A DNA stretch of 64,000 bases from Neoscytalidium dimidiatum (Eukaryota; Ascomycota; Dothideomycetes; Botryosphaeriales; Botryosphaeriaceae), in contig CM074701.1 in the NCBI GenBank assembly GCA_037367355.1, positions 2,976,001-3,040,000 of the forward strand, read 5' to 3'. The notes beneath the pieces are model-generated. The model made no database searches. It saw only the letters and a list, made by a program, of their open reading frames with translations, and was not told the origin of the DNA. How positions within the stretch are numbered: the first letter of the stretch is position 1; each line of letters opens with the position of its first letter. Shown one piece after another: positions 46,013 through 58,168 of this stretch. The translations under genes were made by a program, and so were the position numbers.

Positions 46013-48006
46013 TCACGCGCTCCACTCCATACCCGCGACATCCCTCCTCAGCACGGCCGAGGAATTGCCCCCGATGACGATACCATCGTTGTACCCACCG
46101 GTCTGGGTGGTGAAATCGCTGACCTCGCCGAGACTCTTGATGCGGCCGAGGAGCAGCTCGATGCTGCGGTAGCCGGCGCCCGGGGTGTAGCCGGGGAGCT
46201 CGTGGCCGGCGAGCTGGGTCTGGTAGAAGGTCAGCCCGCGCTCGGAGCCCCACGAGCCCAGCAGGCCGGCGCCCGAGAGCGATCCGGGCACCGGCTCGCT
46301 GTGGTAGGGCGAGAAGAACGGCTTGCCCGGGTACTCCTGCAGGCCCTGGGCGCCGTTCCAGGTCAGGTTCTGGATGGCGAGGAGGGTCCCGTTGGTGGAG
46401 AGGATGTAGTCGAGGTTGCCGGAGCCGATGATTACGTTGTTGGTGCGCTCGATGACGTTCTGCAGCGTCCCGTCGAGGGCCGGGCCGGGCGACTGGTCGC
46501 CATTGCCGACGAAGACGTTCTTGTTGGTGCACTGCGCCCAATCGGTGCCGACGGGCGCGTTGATGGCGGCCTGCACGTCCGTGCGGTTGAAGTAGACCTG
46601 CAGCCCCGGCGGCGAGTAGTCGCCCGAGTTGATGATGCCGAGAACCGAGTACGGGTGCGGGCAGGTCTCGGTGATGTGGTAGATGTTGAAGCACGGGTTC
46701 ACCTCCAGCGCCGCGAGGTAGACGTCATCCCAGAGGTCGCAGGACGCGGCCGCCTCGTCGATGTACGGGTCGGGCAGGAGGGGGAAGGCTTCTTGCGGCG
46801 GGGGGAAGGTCAGGTACGTGTCTAGGTAGGAGGTGTAGTTGCAGGCCTCGGCACGGTCCTTGATGTCCTTGACGAAGGTGTCGTTGAGGTAGAAGAGGTT
46901 GGCCCAGAAGTCGACGTACTGGGGAACGATGACTGGACAATAAATTAGAATGTCGATTTGTGACTGAATTAAATTTACGGCTGCTTACCTTCTTGCTGCA
47001 GAACTTCGTCACCGATAATGGGGTCGTTGATGGCAATGCCGGCCAGGTTGTAGTAATCCGTGTCGTTCCTGTTCAGAAACTCGTTTGCAACGTACGGCAC
47101 ATAAAAGCCAGCGTAACTCTCGCCGGTGATGTAAACCTTGCTGCCATGGGCATCGAAGGTGTCAACGAAGGATTTGTAAAAGCCGGCGAATTCCTTGGCC
47201 AATTCGAGCTCGTTGGAAATGTCAGGCTCTCCCTGAGAGAAGCCAACACCAACGGGTTGCCTGCGCGGAGAAATCAGAAACGAAAGCTGCATAAACGGGT
47301 GGAAAACAAGCTTACTCGACCCAAAGCATGTTGGTAAGGTTGACCCAAGTGTAGGGATTCTGCACGGGAGCGTAGGTACCGGCCTCCCACGTAAACGGAC
47401 CGTTCTCCGTCAACAGGCCGCTCAGAGAGCTGCATCCGGGGCCGCCGTTGAACCTGCAAGGCGTCAGGAAAATGGCACGCACAACAAATCAGCCGCAGTT
47501 CGTACCAAATGGTGATTTCGTCCGTAGCATTAGGGTTCGTGGAGGGGAAGAACCTGTTCCAGTCAGTAAGCTTAACGGTGTGCTTAATTTAATCGGGCCG
47601 CAACGCACCAGAAATACAGCTTCCGCGTCTCGTTGGCGTTGTCGGAGATGGGCAGCAGGCCAGCGTAGGACTCGCCAATGTCGAAAGGAACATCAGGAAT
47701 CTTGGTACCGTCGACGGCGAACTCTGCGGGAAGGTTGCGGTGTGAGCTGTCAGCCAATCCAATTGATGGGGGGGGCAGCGGCTGATCCGTACTCTGTGTC
47801 GCATTGGTCGCAAAGGGCGAGGCGCGCTTGTGCAACACGGGCTGCTCCACGGCGGCGGCGGCTTCGACAGCACGCGCAGCCAGCTTGTCGTTGAAGGACT
47901 GCTTGACCTGGTCGGCGCGCTGGAAGGCGTGCAGGGCGCCGCGACCCTGCTTCGCGTGGGCGAAGGGGAGCAGGACGGCGCTAAGCAATGCGAACGAAGG
48001 CTTCAT
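46013..48006 (-). CDS. Secreted serine carboxypeptidase (peptidase family S10)
   Basis: Six exons (47793-48006, 47609-47723, 47506-47553, 47316-47453, 46989-47260, 46013-46932) with introns of 69, 55, 52, 55 and 57 bp give 568 residues. It removes C-terminal residues from peptides in vacuole or medium. A signal peptide ([19 protein letters not shown]) is followed by a likely propeptide with a Lys-Arg site (VLHKRASPF). Family motifs: [10 protein letters not shown], the nucleophile Ser at about 220 in [13 protein letters not shown], the catalytic Asp at about 437 in GSGNLDYIL, and the His at about 506 in [12 protein letters not shown], where S10 enzymes have GHMVP-like sequence. More than ten N-glycosylation sequons are present. 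The start at 48006 is preferred over an ATG 18 nt upstream because it puts Lys before the hydrophobic core of the signal. The catalytic triad looks intact. Confidence 0.94.
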
Positions 48007-49645
48007 CGTGACAAGCAACACCAAGACTGCCGAGTGCGGAGGACCAAGCCTCTAGGAGCGCCGGAGAGGCGTCTTTATATGGCTGGCCATCTCCGCCGGT
48101 GGGCTTGCCCATCGAGTACCTTGCAGGCAGCAGGATTGGTCGCGCGATTTGCAAGACGGAGATAACAGCACGACAGACAGCAGTTACGAGGGCGCACTAG
48201 CGGAATCAGGCAGGAGCTGGCACAGTGGCGGAGGTGACGGTTTGGCTGGGTCCACAGCGGTTGGCGGATCAACGGGGCTAGGTGAGTGGAAGGCGTCATT
48301 GCGCCTCGCGCGGGGCCTGTTGGGGGGCTCGAAAAACGAACGATGGACGCGGCATAAACAAGCACCGCTGAGTCAGCTGTTATTTGGCTTCGAGTTTGAA
48401 ACGCGCCGTAGGCAGAAGTTGGCAATGGATATGACGGATATGACGGATCTGCGCGGCCGGCTTGAGACCATTCGCTGACCGGTAACACGCCAACTTGGAT
48501 GGGAAACATTGAAACAGCATAAACAGGATTGATTAATTAATTAGGTTGAAATGCGCCGTGTCGGCCGTTATCCTGTCCGGAAGGATCGAGAGCCCGCGCG
48601 GAGCAGCCTATTTGAGTGACGCAACCGCACGGCCTGTCAATGTCATGTCTCGCGTGTGCCCGCACCTGGAGGCAGGGTCCCGCTCACGCTCACAGGAGCA
48701 ACTACGCCGCAGTTAAAACCTGGTGGTCTACAGGAACAACTCCAATGAAGGGTCTTCTTCTCAATCTACTCTCACACTGACGCAATGACAGAGCTCAGGC
48801 GTCAGCACCCCTCACCGGCGCGGTGGTACGCCGCGTTCTACCATTGATGGGGAATCGTCAGTTGCAATGACGCGCATCGTCACGGCTTAGCACAGAGTCA
48901 AGAGTGACTGTATGGTCAATTGCACAGCGAGGAATGCGAGCACTTTCCAATCCTGGCTGGTGATGCGAGCTTCGGTTGGAAGCACGTGGCGTCATGTGGC
49001 TGTGTGGCAATCCAGGCTGGGAGGGTGGGAGGGAGGGAACACGGGAGGCGGCACTCACTGCAGCGGATAACAAACAGGCGACTTGGTAAGGCGAGTTATG
49101 AACCGTCGAGGCCCGCTGGGCAGGTCTCAGGAGATCCTAGAACGAGCTCTCATAAGCTTTCTGGCAGTCTGCCGATTGGCCGCCGGTATCGGCCCCCCCC
49201 CCCCAAGGCTCCAAGCACGTCAGAGGATGATCGTGGCATGAGGCAACTCACATTGGCGGGAATAGTGACGACGCAAGGATGATGGGGTTTATAAGTGTTT
49301 TCTTGATTTGTTTGTGGGTTTTTCTCTTTTTTTTTTTTTCCTGGTCTTGCTCTGTGTAGGTGGGGTGAAGAGGTGCAAATGGTGTAGGGGTATCGAGGAA
49401 ACAGTTGAAGGACCCTTGCTGCGAAAAAGGAGGAAAAGCACCAACGCCGTAACCCATGCGCCTCGCCTGCGCGTCTATGCTTCTATGCTCTGAAGGACCG
49501 GAATGACGAAAGAAGTTGATGCAAATACAAGGCCTTGGTTCGGTGGTTCGGGAGGATGCGCATGGCTTGCCGGATCGAAGCTTGATTGCGGTGGTTCCAG
49601 GGAGCGCGGTGTCGGACCGTGTCGCGTGCGGAAGTTGACGGGGGA
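48007..49645. other. Intergenic region upstream of the carboxypeptidase gene
   Basis: 1.6 kb holding the carboxypeptidase promoter and the 3' flank of the next leftward gene. A C12-type run lies at about 49193-49204 and a T12-type run at about 49329-49340. A possible small frame in the first half has no support. No gene is seen. Confidence 0.45.
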
Positions 49646-50000
49646 TCAGTTGGTCGAGGCCTCGCTCCGCTGCCACGGGAGGCCGAAGGAGAGCTGCGAG
49701 GTCTTGTGTGAGAGATTGATTGTCAACACGGAAACAGTCATGTGCCAGGCAACGGTGCATCAATACCCTCTGGGCAGCGCGCTCGGCGGCAACCTTCTTC
49801 TCGAGGTCCTCCAAGCGCTTCAGCTTCAGCTCATGGTAGATGTGGAGCTGCTGCTTGTGCTCCTCCTTCAGCTTCTTGAACTCGCGATCGAGCTCCTCGT
49901 GCCACGGGTACAGCACGCCGGTCTGGAAGCCGAGCGCAGTCACGGCGACGGTGAAGTTCATGTAGGGAAGCCAGCGGCGGGCAATCGGACCGAGAACCAT
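49646..50000 (-). CDS. Small membrane and coiled-coil protein, 93 residues, function unknown
   Basis: Two exons (49767-50000, 49646-49693) separated by a 73-bp GTATTG..CGCAG intron in phase 0 give 93 residues. The protein begins MVLGPIARRWLPYMNFTVAV, with one hydrophobic segment (about 12-31) after a basic N-terminus, then a strongly charged coiled coil (ELDREFKKLKEEHKQQLHIY, LKLKRLEDLEKKVAAERAAQ) and a short C-terminus LSFGLPWQRSEASTN. The basic start, single helix and coiled coil suggest a small inner-mitochondrial-membrane protein, possibly an accessory subunit of a respiratory or ATP-synthase complex, but I do not recognise the family by name. Reading through the intron gives 250 more low-quality residues, which I reject. 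The upstream in-frame ATG at 50192 is also less likely. Confidence 0.65.
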
Positions 50001-51896
50001 GTTGAAGTTGAATCGAGAGGCGAAATCGGAGGCCTTTTGCAGCAAGGAAACGCAAACAGGTGGACGAAGAAGAGAACGAGTGACAAGCAAAACAAAATTT
50101 TTGAAAGAGGGGCAAGGGCAGGGCTGGGTATAAATATTGCGGGCTGCGGGCGGGTGGCAGTGTGGCAGGGGATGGGAGAGAATAACTCCCATGGGATGCT
50201 TCTGGTCACTGCTTGTACCGAAGCTTTCCGAATAGCGTAACTCGGACCCACTTTGTGGGCTGATTTTAGAGGCCTTTTATCTTGCAAAGGCCAGCACAAG
50301 ATGAGGAATTCCTGCGGCACCACCTCTGATTCGCCCACCCGCCCGTAAATGGGCGCGGCCTGGGCGAGAACCGTCCCTCAGCCACGTGGTGCGGCAAAAA
50401 ATAGACGCTGTGAACGCGCGCTGCCCGTGTTCGGCGTGTCTGGCGCGCCGGGTATGTGGCCAGCGCCGTGCCCTTTGGCCGAGGCAGAGCGTGTCAAGCG
50501 CACTCTACTCCACCGTGACAGCGGCCAGCTGCAAGACGCGCCTGTGCTCCCGTAAGTCTGACAGCAGGCGGATGGACATGTGGAAGGGGCCGCCGTCACG
50601 GAATCTGCCTTTGCGCGGGTTCGCACCGGTTTCGCGCCCATACCGCCGCCATTGTGTCTTGGCCCGGGGTAGTCTGCTCACCACGGCACTCACCTCCGCG
50701 ACCTTCTGCCCAAAGGATCAGCTGCCTGTGCCATACGCCGGGCTTCTGGCAGGCCATCTCCACAAATCTCGGCCTTGGACCCGGGCGGTAGGACCTAAAG
50801 TGGTGGTGACGGAGGGAGAAATGACCTCGGTTTCAGCGGCGGTTGACTCACGCCCGAAAGAGATTCATCCGCAACGGCAACCCGTAACCACTTGCTTCCT
50901 ATATAACTCTGGGCACCCGCAATCCTTTACCCGGCCGCCGGACGCGCCCACGCTCGCTCTGTGACTTTGGAATCCGCGCCTCCCGCCCAACCCGCAAAAT
51001 CCCGCACGCCCGAGTTCTGCGATCTTTGGACGGTGAAACGGCAATACGATGTTACGACCGCAGTGAGAGAATGGACATTAGGGAGGCATTTGATTAAAGG
51101 AGAGGGTCCTGAAGACTTCTGGGAGATACTGGCGCTAGCTGCGCGCTACGTGGGCCGTCTCTCGAATTCCTGCGACTACCCTATCCTCCACGACGAAGCT
51201 TCGACGTTGAAGAGTGGGTTTACAACGGGACGGGACGAGCACAACCGCCTCCGCATTACGTCACTCGGCTACCGCGACCGAACCGCCTGTAGCCAAGCTG
51301 TCGCGTGCCTGCCCACTACCAACTTCCTCTCGCCAGGTATCGCAGAACGCTTCCCTTCGACCCGTATGACGAGCCCCGGTGACGAGGGCAGTTCTTTTGC
51401 TCGCTACGACTTCTGAGTGCTAGAAGTAGTCGTCCGGATGACCGCTTCGTGTTCGAAGCACAAAGGGGGGGAAAAAAGATAAACTGATTTCTTCCGTCAC
51501 CTGCTGTTCTCCGTCTCACACGGTTGCCATTCTGAACTTTTCGCCTCCAGGGATATCGCTGGATAATGAAGATCTCGATGTCCGTTCCGCCATGGATTTT
51601 GAAACTGTGAGGAAATATTGGTTCGGGAAGATTCAAGCAAACTGCGACTGGCGCAATACTGCATTTGCAGTCCATTGGTATTGAGTAGATTCTAAATTGA
51701 TGAACTGATCTTACAAGCATGTTCAGGCCTATAGGGATACACCTCAAACGCGGGCTAGAATGGCCCTTACTTTCCTAACAACGGAAGCAGAATACCTTCG
51801 TTCAATCATTCCATTTTCAGTGTGCACGTCGTACGCCCCACATATACTCTACGCACGCACAGTCTAGTTGTACAATTTTCGTCCTCTCGCACTCGC
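50001..51896. other. Intergenic region, no supported gene
   Basis: 1.9 kb between two leftward genes. Two plus-strand frames (50386-50964 and 50961-51416) overlap by 4 nt and are open for 150-190 codons but show no domain, no start context and no splice partner. I regard them as chance frames in GC-rich promoter DNA. Confidence 0.4.
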
Positions 51897-52808
51897 TCAG
51901 AACGAGGTCCAGCCGTTATCCGCCGCGATCACCGCACCGTTGATCCCCTCCGCATTATCGCTGGCCAGGTGCACGACGGTCTTGGCCAGCTTCTCGATGT
52001 CGATGCTGCCGGGCAGGATGTTCAGCAGGGTGGCGGCGACCTGCTGTCCCTCCTCGTTGAAGTCGGTGGGGATGGAGCTGATGAGGTTGGTCTCCATGTT
52101 GCCGGGCAGGATGGCGTTGCAGCGGATGCCCTTCTTGGCGTAGGCGGCAGCGGTGTTCTTGGTCAGGCCGATGAGGCCGTGCTTGGAGGCCGTGTATGCG
52201 GCGCCTTTGGTCAGGAGCATGTGAGCCTGGGCTTCCGGGTCGTGCGAGGTGAGGTCGACGCCCGCGACGCCCGTCGCGGCCGCGAGCACGGGACCGATGG
52301 ACGACATACCTGCTGCGGCGCCGCGCACGGCCGCCGCCGCCGCGACGTTGATGATGTTGCAGCCCTTGGCCTCTTTGTGGCCGCGCGACAGGAAGTGCTT
52401 GATCGCGTGCTTGGACATGAGCGCCGGCCCCGTCAGGTTGACCGCCAGCACGCGGTTCCACAGGTCGACGTCGACCGTGTCGACCGGGTCGAAGCCGTCC
52501 ATGATGCCCGCGCAGTTGATCAGCACGTCCAGCCGCCCGAAGCGCCGGATGCAGTGCTCGACCGCCGCCGCCGCGCCCGTCTCGTTGGACACGTCCGTGA
52601 CCGCCGTCGACAGCTTGTCCAGCGGCCCGACGTGCCACAGCTTCTCGAAGTCGTTCTCCGTCTCCTTGACCCGCTCCTCGTTCACGTCGCAGATGACCAC
52701 CTTGGCCTTGTTGTCGCTGCACGCCTTGACGATCGCCCGTCCCAGACCGCCGGCTCCGCCGGTGACGAGGACGACCTTGTCTTCGAGGGCGCGAGGCATC
52801 TTGGGCAC
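51897..52808 (-). CDS. Short-chain dehydrogenase/reductase with unusual active-site region
   Basis: One exon of 303 residues. The classical SDR fold is evident: cofactor motif TGGAGGLG (16-23), an acidic residue at the end of strand 2 (VVICDVNEER) favouring NAD(H), the NCAG motif (98-101), LAVNLTGPALMSKHAIKHFL and the catalytic pair in YTASKHGLIGLTKN (Tyr about 205, Lys about 209), then CNAILPGNMETNL. The strand that normally ends in N-x-x-S reads NIINVAAAAAVRGAAAG, so the usual catalytic Ser position is Ala. A Ser pair (about 169-170, GMSSIG) and an insertion (about 172-203) separate it from Tyr. The insertion makes the protein longer than the ~250 typical. Substrate unknown. The start could be M1 (52808) or M4 (52799). 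Confidence 0.9.
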   Translation of the reverse strand: MPKMPRALEDKVVLVTGGAGGLGRAIVKACSDNKAKVVICDVNEERVKETENDFEKLWHVGPLDKLSTAVTDVSNETGAAAAVEHCIRRFGRLDVLINCAGIMDGFDPVDTVDVDLWNRVLAVNLTGPALMSKHAIKHFLSRGHKEAKGCNIINVAAAAAVRGAAAGMSSIGPVLAAATGVAGVDLTSHDPEAQAHMLLTKGAAYTASKHGLIGLTKNTAAAYAKKGIRCNAILPGNMETNLISSIPTDFNEEGQQVAATLLNILPGSIDIEKLAKTVVHLASDNAEGINGAVIAADNGWTSF

Positions 52809-54757
52809 GGAGCGGTTTGACGCGGTGGGAGGAAGTCGGAGGAAGGTGGAGACCGATAAAGAAAGGGCGAGGCTACGAAGGGAATTGGGTGGGAGGAGGT
52901 CGAGGAAAAGCGTGGATGTGAAGAAGAGAATGCAGAGAAAAGAGACCAGAGGGCGAAGAGGGAGACCCGAGCTTCCCGGCCTTTATGGAAGCATAGCTGC
53001 TGAAGCTCGAGCTCCCCGAACCCACTCCGCTGCGGCTGAGCCATCAGTCGTGGCAGTGGGCGGATTGACGCCTTGACAGCTGGAGCTTTCTGCAGCTCCG
53101 GGCGGGTCTTTGCGGGGAAAAGGGCCAAAGGCGGTCTGTTGCGCAGTTGATCCGTTCGCCAATGAACGGTTGCGGTCTGTGGGCGAGAGCGGTCAGTGAG
53201 CGTCGTTCGGACCCACCGTGCCCTATGCCGCTCGGTCCGACCGAGTACGCGCATCGTGGCCTCTACTATTTGGGGACACTCGACCCGTTCCAGAATCTTG
53301 CTCCTTCCGATGAGCCGTGTTGATGGTACGAGCTGGCTCTGTGGCGGTGTTGAGTGTTCTGCTGGCCTCATGAGTGTGGTGTCGAGAAGCTGAGGCCAAC
53401 CGTCGTTCAGCCGACCTGGGTATCCCTCTTCCACATAGCGCAAACCCGTCAATGTACTAGCGACAGAGAAACTTTGAATTTCAGCAGAACGATTTTCGAG
53501 ATGCATCTTTCCATCTGCAGAAGCCTGAAAAGAGTGGACTGTAAAACTGAATCCGATATGCGCGGAGGAAACGTTGCACGCCCTCCAATCGGCCAATCAC
53601 GCTGTGCGTAATGATAGATGCGAACCACTGTTCCTAAGCCGCCAATTAAGCTGCAGCATTGGTAGACTTGATGCGTTGACCCTAATAAGCATACTGCTTA
53701 CATCGAATTCGAGTGGTTTACCGTGTGTGATATGTTATATCTTAGCGGGTACCTATAAGACAATACGCATCAGCGCTGAAACCCACCACCTCGCCACCAC
53801 ATTAGTCGAAGGACAGTATTTTAGCAGAAAAATGACAGTCAGTGAACAAACAACAAAGAGGTTTAGATGTAGTCGCCTTCTCTCATGGACAACTACTCCT
53901 GACAAAAAAAAAAAAAAATCCAACTTGGCAATCGGCCCTCCACTAACAACAAAACTAACCCAGTATCGACTCAATGCCTCATCTCCAAGCGGCCTCGACC
54001 GCTCTTCCGGAGATCCCGAAGGCACCAACCAACCTTGACCAGATTAGATGGAAAGAATCCGGCATCTCCGTTCGGAGAAACATGAAAGCAAAGATTAGCC
54101 CGACCGTCATCGGACTTTTATCCGCGCCCCCCGCCTAAATGAGACGTATACCTGCATGTTATCCAGTCGATCACGGCTCGCCCTACATACACGTGGCCGG
54201 AAGGGATTCCTAACGTACCGACGGGAAGGATCCTGTCCGGGGCGGTCATGTCCTGCATGAAATGATGAGAAGACCCTTGTGGGGATTGGCGCTTATCTGG
54301 GACGACGAAGGTTAAGTCGACGTCCGGCGTAACTTATTCAGCAAGTTTCAAGTCCAATCGATAGTTAAGCTAGCGGATCGAGGGCTTTCTTTAGCTAAGG
54401 CTAAATAAGTGCTGTCTTACGCAGACCTGTTTCAACGTGAGGACCGGCCCACTTTTCAAAGATACCATGTGGACTCAGCTTCACTTCTAGCAGATCCAAG
54501 CAACTTCTCTCATCAACAATATCTCACTGCACAGCACACGAACACTGGAACCTACCTTTCGATCAACCTTCGACTCATCGAGAGGAATTTATCCTCCAAA
54601 TCACAATCATCACAGCAGCGAACGAAAACAAGTGTGCAAAAAGCCATCTGTGAGTTTATCATGACTCGTCTCATCGTAGTTAAGGAAACAAGTTCCTCCG
54701 CACTCATAAATAAACTAGCACGTCCACCATCATAAACTAGACTACGACACGACCGAT
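52809..54757. other. Intergenic region, promoter of the dehydrogenase
   Basis: 1.9 kb. The first 250 bp on the plus strand are purine-rich (GAAG/GAGG), i.e. a pyrimidine-rich leader for the leftward dehydrogenase. The remainder is AT-richer with an A13-type run at about 53905-53918. No gene is seen. Confidence 0.45.
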
Positions 54758-56439
54758 CTACCTAGCCTCACCCTCCTCAGCCCTGGCATCCTCGCCCCTC
54801 TGGCCCTCCTCGCGGGGCGCCGACACGTTCAACTCCTTGAACGGCAGCCTGAACAGCAGCGGGCTCAGCAACACCATGATGGTGGCGGCGCCGAGGAAGC
54901 CGGCGGTGACGCCCCAGCCCATACGGTAGTCCGGGCTGTCCTTGTCGGGCCAGATGCGCGAGCCGTAGACGGAGGACAGGTTGCCGCAGGCGTTGACGAG
55001 GGCCAGCACGATGGCGCGCTTCTCGGGCGGCGAGTTGATGGTGTTGGAGATCCAGGCGAGGGCGAGCGGCAGCGCGGTCCAGATGCCCGCCGCGACGAAG
55101 CACGTCATGACGTAGCGCACGATCTTCTGCGTCACGGCCGCGCACACGACGCTACACACGCAGCCCAGGCACAGGAAGGTTGCGACGAACGGCCGCCGCC
55201 CGCCGTTGCCGCCGCGCGAGCGCTGATACCGGTCCGCGACGATGGCCGTGCAGTTGGCGACCAAGGCCGCGACGCAGTAGATCGGGACCGTCATGTACTG
55301 CGCGGTGACGTTGCTGTAGCCGAGCGTCTTGGTGAGGGTTGGGATGAAGTATGAGATGGTGCCCGAGCCGACGTTGAGCATGAGGAGCACGAGGAAGAAC
55401 CATGTACGGTAGTCGATGACGGCGGCGGTGAAGGCTTGGCCGTGAGTGAGCCTGTTGGCGTTGCTGGCCTCGGCCTCGCGCGAGCGGGTGTCGGCGATGA
55501 GGCGGACGGTGGCGAGCTGCTTCTCCTCGAGGGAGAGGCTTGGGGAGGTTGCTGGGTAATCGAGGAGGATGAAGATGGCGATGAATGCAACGCCGACGGT
55601 GCAGACGCCCTCGACAATGAACAGCCAGCGCCAGCCGCGGATACCGTGGGCGTTGTGCAGACCATCGGTGATAGCGCCAGAGATGAGGCCGCCAAAGGCA
55701 CCAGACAGGGTGGCAGCGGTGTAGAAGATGGTGAAGCGTTTGCCTGTTGGGGTTAGTCGAGAAGTCTTGAAAAGGTAACAACAGGTTGTTGTGGAGGTAA
55801 CGCACCGAGCTCGCCACTGGTGTACCAGCAACTCAGCAGGTAGAGCACACCAGGGAAGAAGCCGGATTCAATGCATCCGACAACGAAGCGGAAGCCGAGC
55901 ATGGCACCATAGGTTTGGGCAGAGGCCATAGCAGCACTCAAGGCACCCCAGACAATCATGATGCCAGGCAAGAAGAGTGACGGGCGCGAGCGGCTGAGAA
56001 TCATGTTTGACGGGACCTCGCAGAGGAGATAACCGAAGAAGAAGATGGAGAGGACCCAAGCGTACTTCTGATCGTCGAGGTCGAGGTCATCTTCCATGCC
56101 GGCAATTTTGGCGTTTCCCTAATGGTCGCGTCAGTCGAAGGTGTTGTGTTGCGGAAAAAAAGTTGACATGTTCAGACTCACGATGTTCGTCCGATCGACA
56201 TAGTTGAGAATGTACATGATCCAGAGAATGGGCATCAGTCGCAAGTCAATCTTGCGAACAAGCTTCTTCTCCTCGGGCGAGCCCGGGACGTAGTTCCTGA
56301 GGGCCTCTTCAAGCTCCTCATCGATGGCGTTGGGCTTGACGGGATCCTCGATTTCTGCGCTCATCTCGAGCTGCTCTGCCTGTGGTTTGTTGGCCTTGTC
56401 CATGCTCGCGCGCACGGAGGCGGTCTCGGAATGCCCCAT
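54758..56439 (-). CDS. MFS transporter, anion:cation symporter (Dal5/Tna1-like) family
   Basis: Three exons (56182-56439, 55806-56118, 54758-55743) with introns of 63 and 62 bp give 518 residues. Twelve transmembrane helices are expected. Family marks: the pre-helix motif VRKIDLRLMPILWIMYILNY followed by VDRTNIGNAKIAG, helix 2 YAWVLSIFFFGYLLCEVPSN, MIVWGALSAAMASAQTYGAM, the motif GFRFVVGCIESGFFPGVLYL with LSCWYTSGELGKR, GGLISGAITDGLH and RGWRWLFIVEG. Relatives in fungi import allantoate, nicotinic acid, pantothenate, biotin precursors or other organic anions with protons; the substrate here cannot be read from sequence. The tail ends in a charged EEGQRGEDARAEEGEAR segment. The family call is firm. 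Confidence 0.93.
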
Positions 56440-58168
56440 GTTGAAGAATTGCGAAGTGATGGCGGGGAGGGGAGCCAGGAGCAAGGGTGAGGGAGAAGGC
56501 GCGAGAGAAGGAAGGAATAAGGTCGAAACGAGGGCGCAGGGCAAGATTTTATCGTGCAACTCAGCGTTGCAGCAATATAAGTCTGGTCTCCACACTCGAG
56601 GCACATGCCATGGCCAGAGTAGCCTCGAGTCTGCAACGCCGCTCCCGCACCGACATTGAGCTTACCTGCGTTAAGATAGGACTCCGGTCGCGCTACAGAG
56701 CCCCACGGGGAGCAGAGGGCGGCGATTGGAGAAGTGGGCGGGCGGTCTGCTCACTAATGGGCGAAGTCAGCTCCCGCAGGTGGGAGCCGTGGTGGATCCT
56801 GGGAGCAAACCGGTGGGAGGGTATCACCCCACGGGCTCGAAGTGTGGGTTACTTCGTCCGCGTATGCGGTCACGGTGGGGACATGCGCGATGCTTGGCGG
56901 CTGGAAGATTGCAAAAGCCGGGCAGGTCAGGGCGGGTTGGATGCCGATTGCGGCAAACTTGCAGCCTGTGCTTCGAGGTCGAGCGGCGTTCGGTGAACGG
57001 GCGAGCCAATACGAGAGCAGAACGGGCGGCACGGCGACGGCGATGGCGAGCGCGGCCGAAGTTCGCGCAGCAGGCGGGCGGTGTGTGTATGTGCGGGTGT
57101 GTGCCAGTGGACTGGGGAATGTCGGCAGCGGAGCGGACCAAGGCGAGCAGCCCGTCCTGCAGCCCCCCTTCTCCCCTCGCCGGGTGTCGGCCCGTCGGCC
57201 TCGGATATCGCTCCCATCAGCCTCAACAACTCCGCCTCTGCACTCTCATCCGCAAGCCGTTGAGAGCTGACGGCACGGAGATGCTGGCGTCGAGTGCGAG
57301 GGCCTGACGGCATTGGCGAGGGCGATGGCAGGATGCCACAATGCTGAAGGCTCGGCGTCCCCCGCGCTCCAAAATTGTTCCCCGTGGGCAGCAGGTCCAC
57401 AGCAGTTTCGCGACGGCAGTGGGGCTCTCGCTCGGAGTCGCCAAACACGGTTACCCGCGCCTGGAGATTAGGTAGCGAGCTGAGCTGTGGGGAACCAGAC
57501 GCGGACGTGACGCAGAGGATGGAGGCGCGACGGCTGTTCAAAAAGACGCTGCGCCCGGCATCGTGAAGCTGCAGCAGTTGGTGTTGTTGCATGCACCTGT
57601 GCTGCTGTCCGCGATTTGCGAAGCTTGATGAAGCTTGTCCCGCCTTTGCGCTGAGCTCGCAGCGCCGCGCCGCGCCGCTCCAGGCCTTCGGAGCTGCCCA
57701 CGTGTTCGCCCTCGCCCCTCGCCCTCGCCTTCGCCTGCGCCTGCGCCTGAGCTTGAGCTTGAGCGGCCCAGCCAAGCGCCGCGCCGCCAACTTCCTTTCA
57801 GCACTCGAGCAGGAAACTCAGCCGCCGTCTCTCTCCGATGCCCAGACGGGAAGCCCACAGGCTCTCCTTCTCCGCCTCTTCTCCCGCGCTTCTGCTGCAT
57901 CCCGCGCAGATAGCCTTTTCGGGCACCGCGACAACAGCGCCGTCCATGCTGCCATCCCGCGCTTCTCCCGACAGGCAGGTCCCGGGCTGTCGTCCCACGG
58001 TTGACGCCCGCGTCCAGCCGCGTGCTTGTAGTTAGTTGATGGTCGCGCTGGGCCCGATCTCGTGCATAAGGCACCATCCTGTCACGCCCGTTTCGGCACC
58101 GCCGCTCACCCAGGCCCAAGCTACGAGAGATAGCGAGAAAGAAAGAGAGCGAGACAGCGAGACGGATA

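Noticed and set aside
46202..46825. 207-codon plus-strand frame within the carboxypeptidase gene
   Set aside because: It is antisense to a well-supported S10 exon with intact catalytic residues; its composition (Val/Gly/Arg/Glu) is typical of a shadow frame.
50386..51416. Two overlapping plus-strand frames of 192 and 151 codons
   Set aside because: No domain, no splice or start support, and they sit in a promoter region.
51822..53076. Long plus-strand frames (332 and 275 codons) over the dehydrogenase
   Set aside because: Antisense to a clear SDR gene; no recognisable motif in either.
51897..56439. Secondary-metabolite cluster (dehydrogenase plus MFS transporter)
   Set aside because: No polyketide synthase, peptide synthetase, terpene cyclase or P450 nearby, and the two genes are 2 kb apart without shared features.
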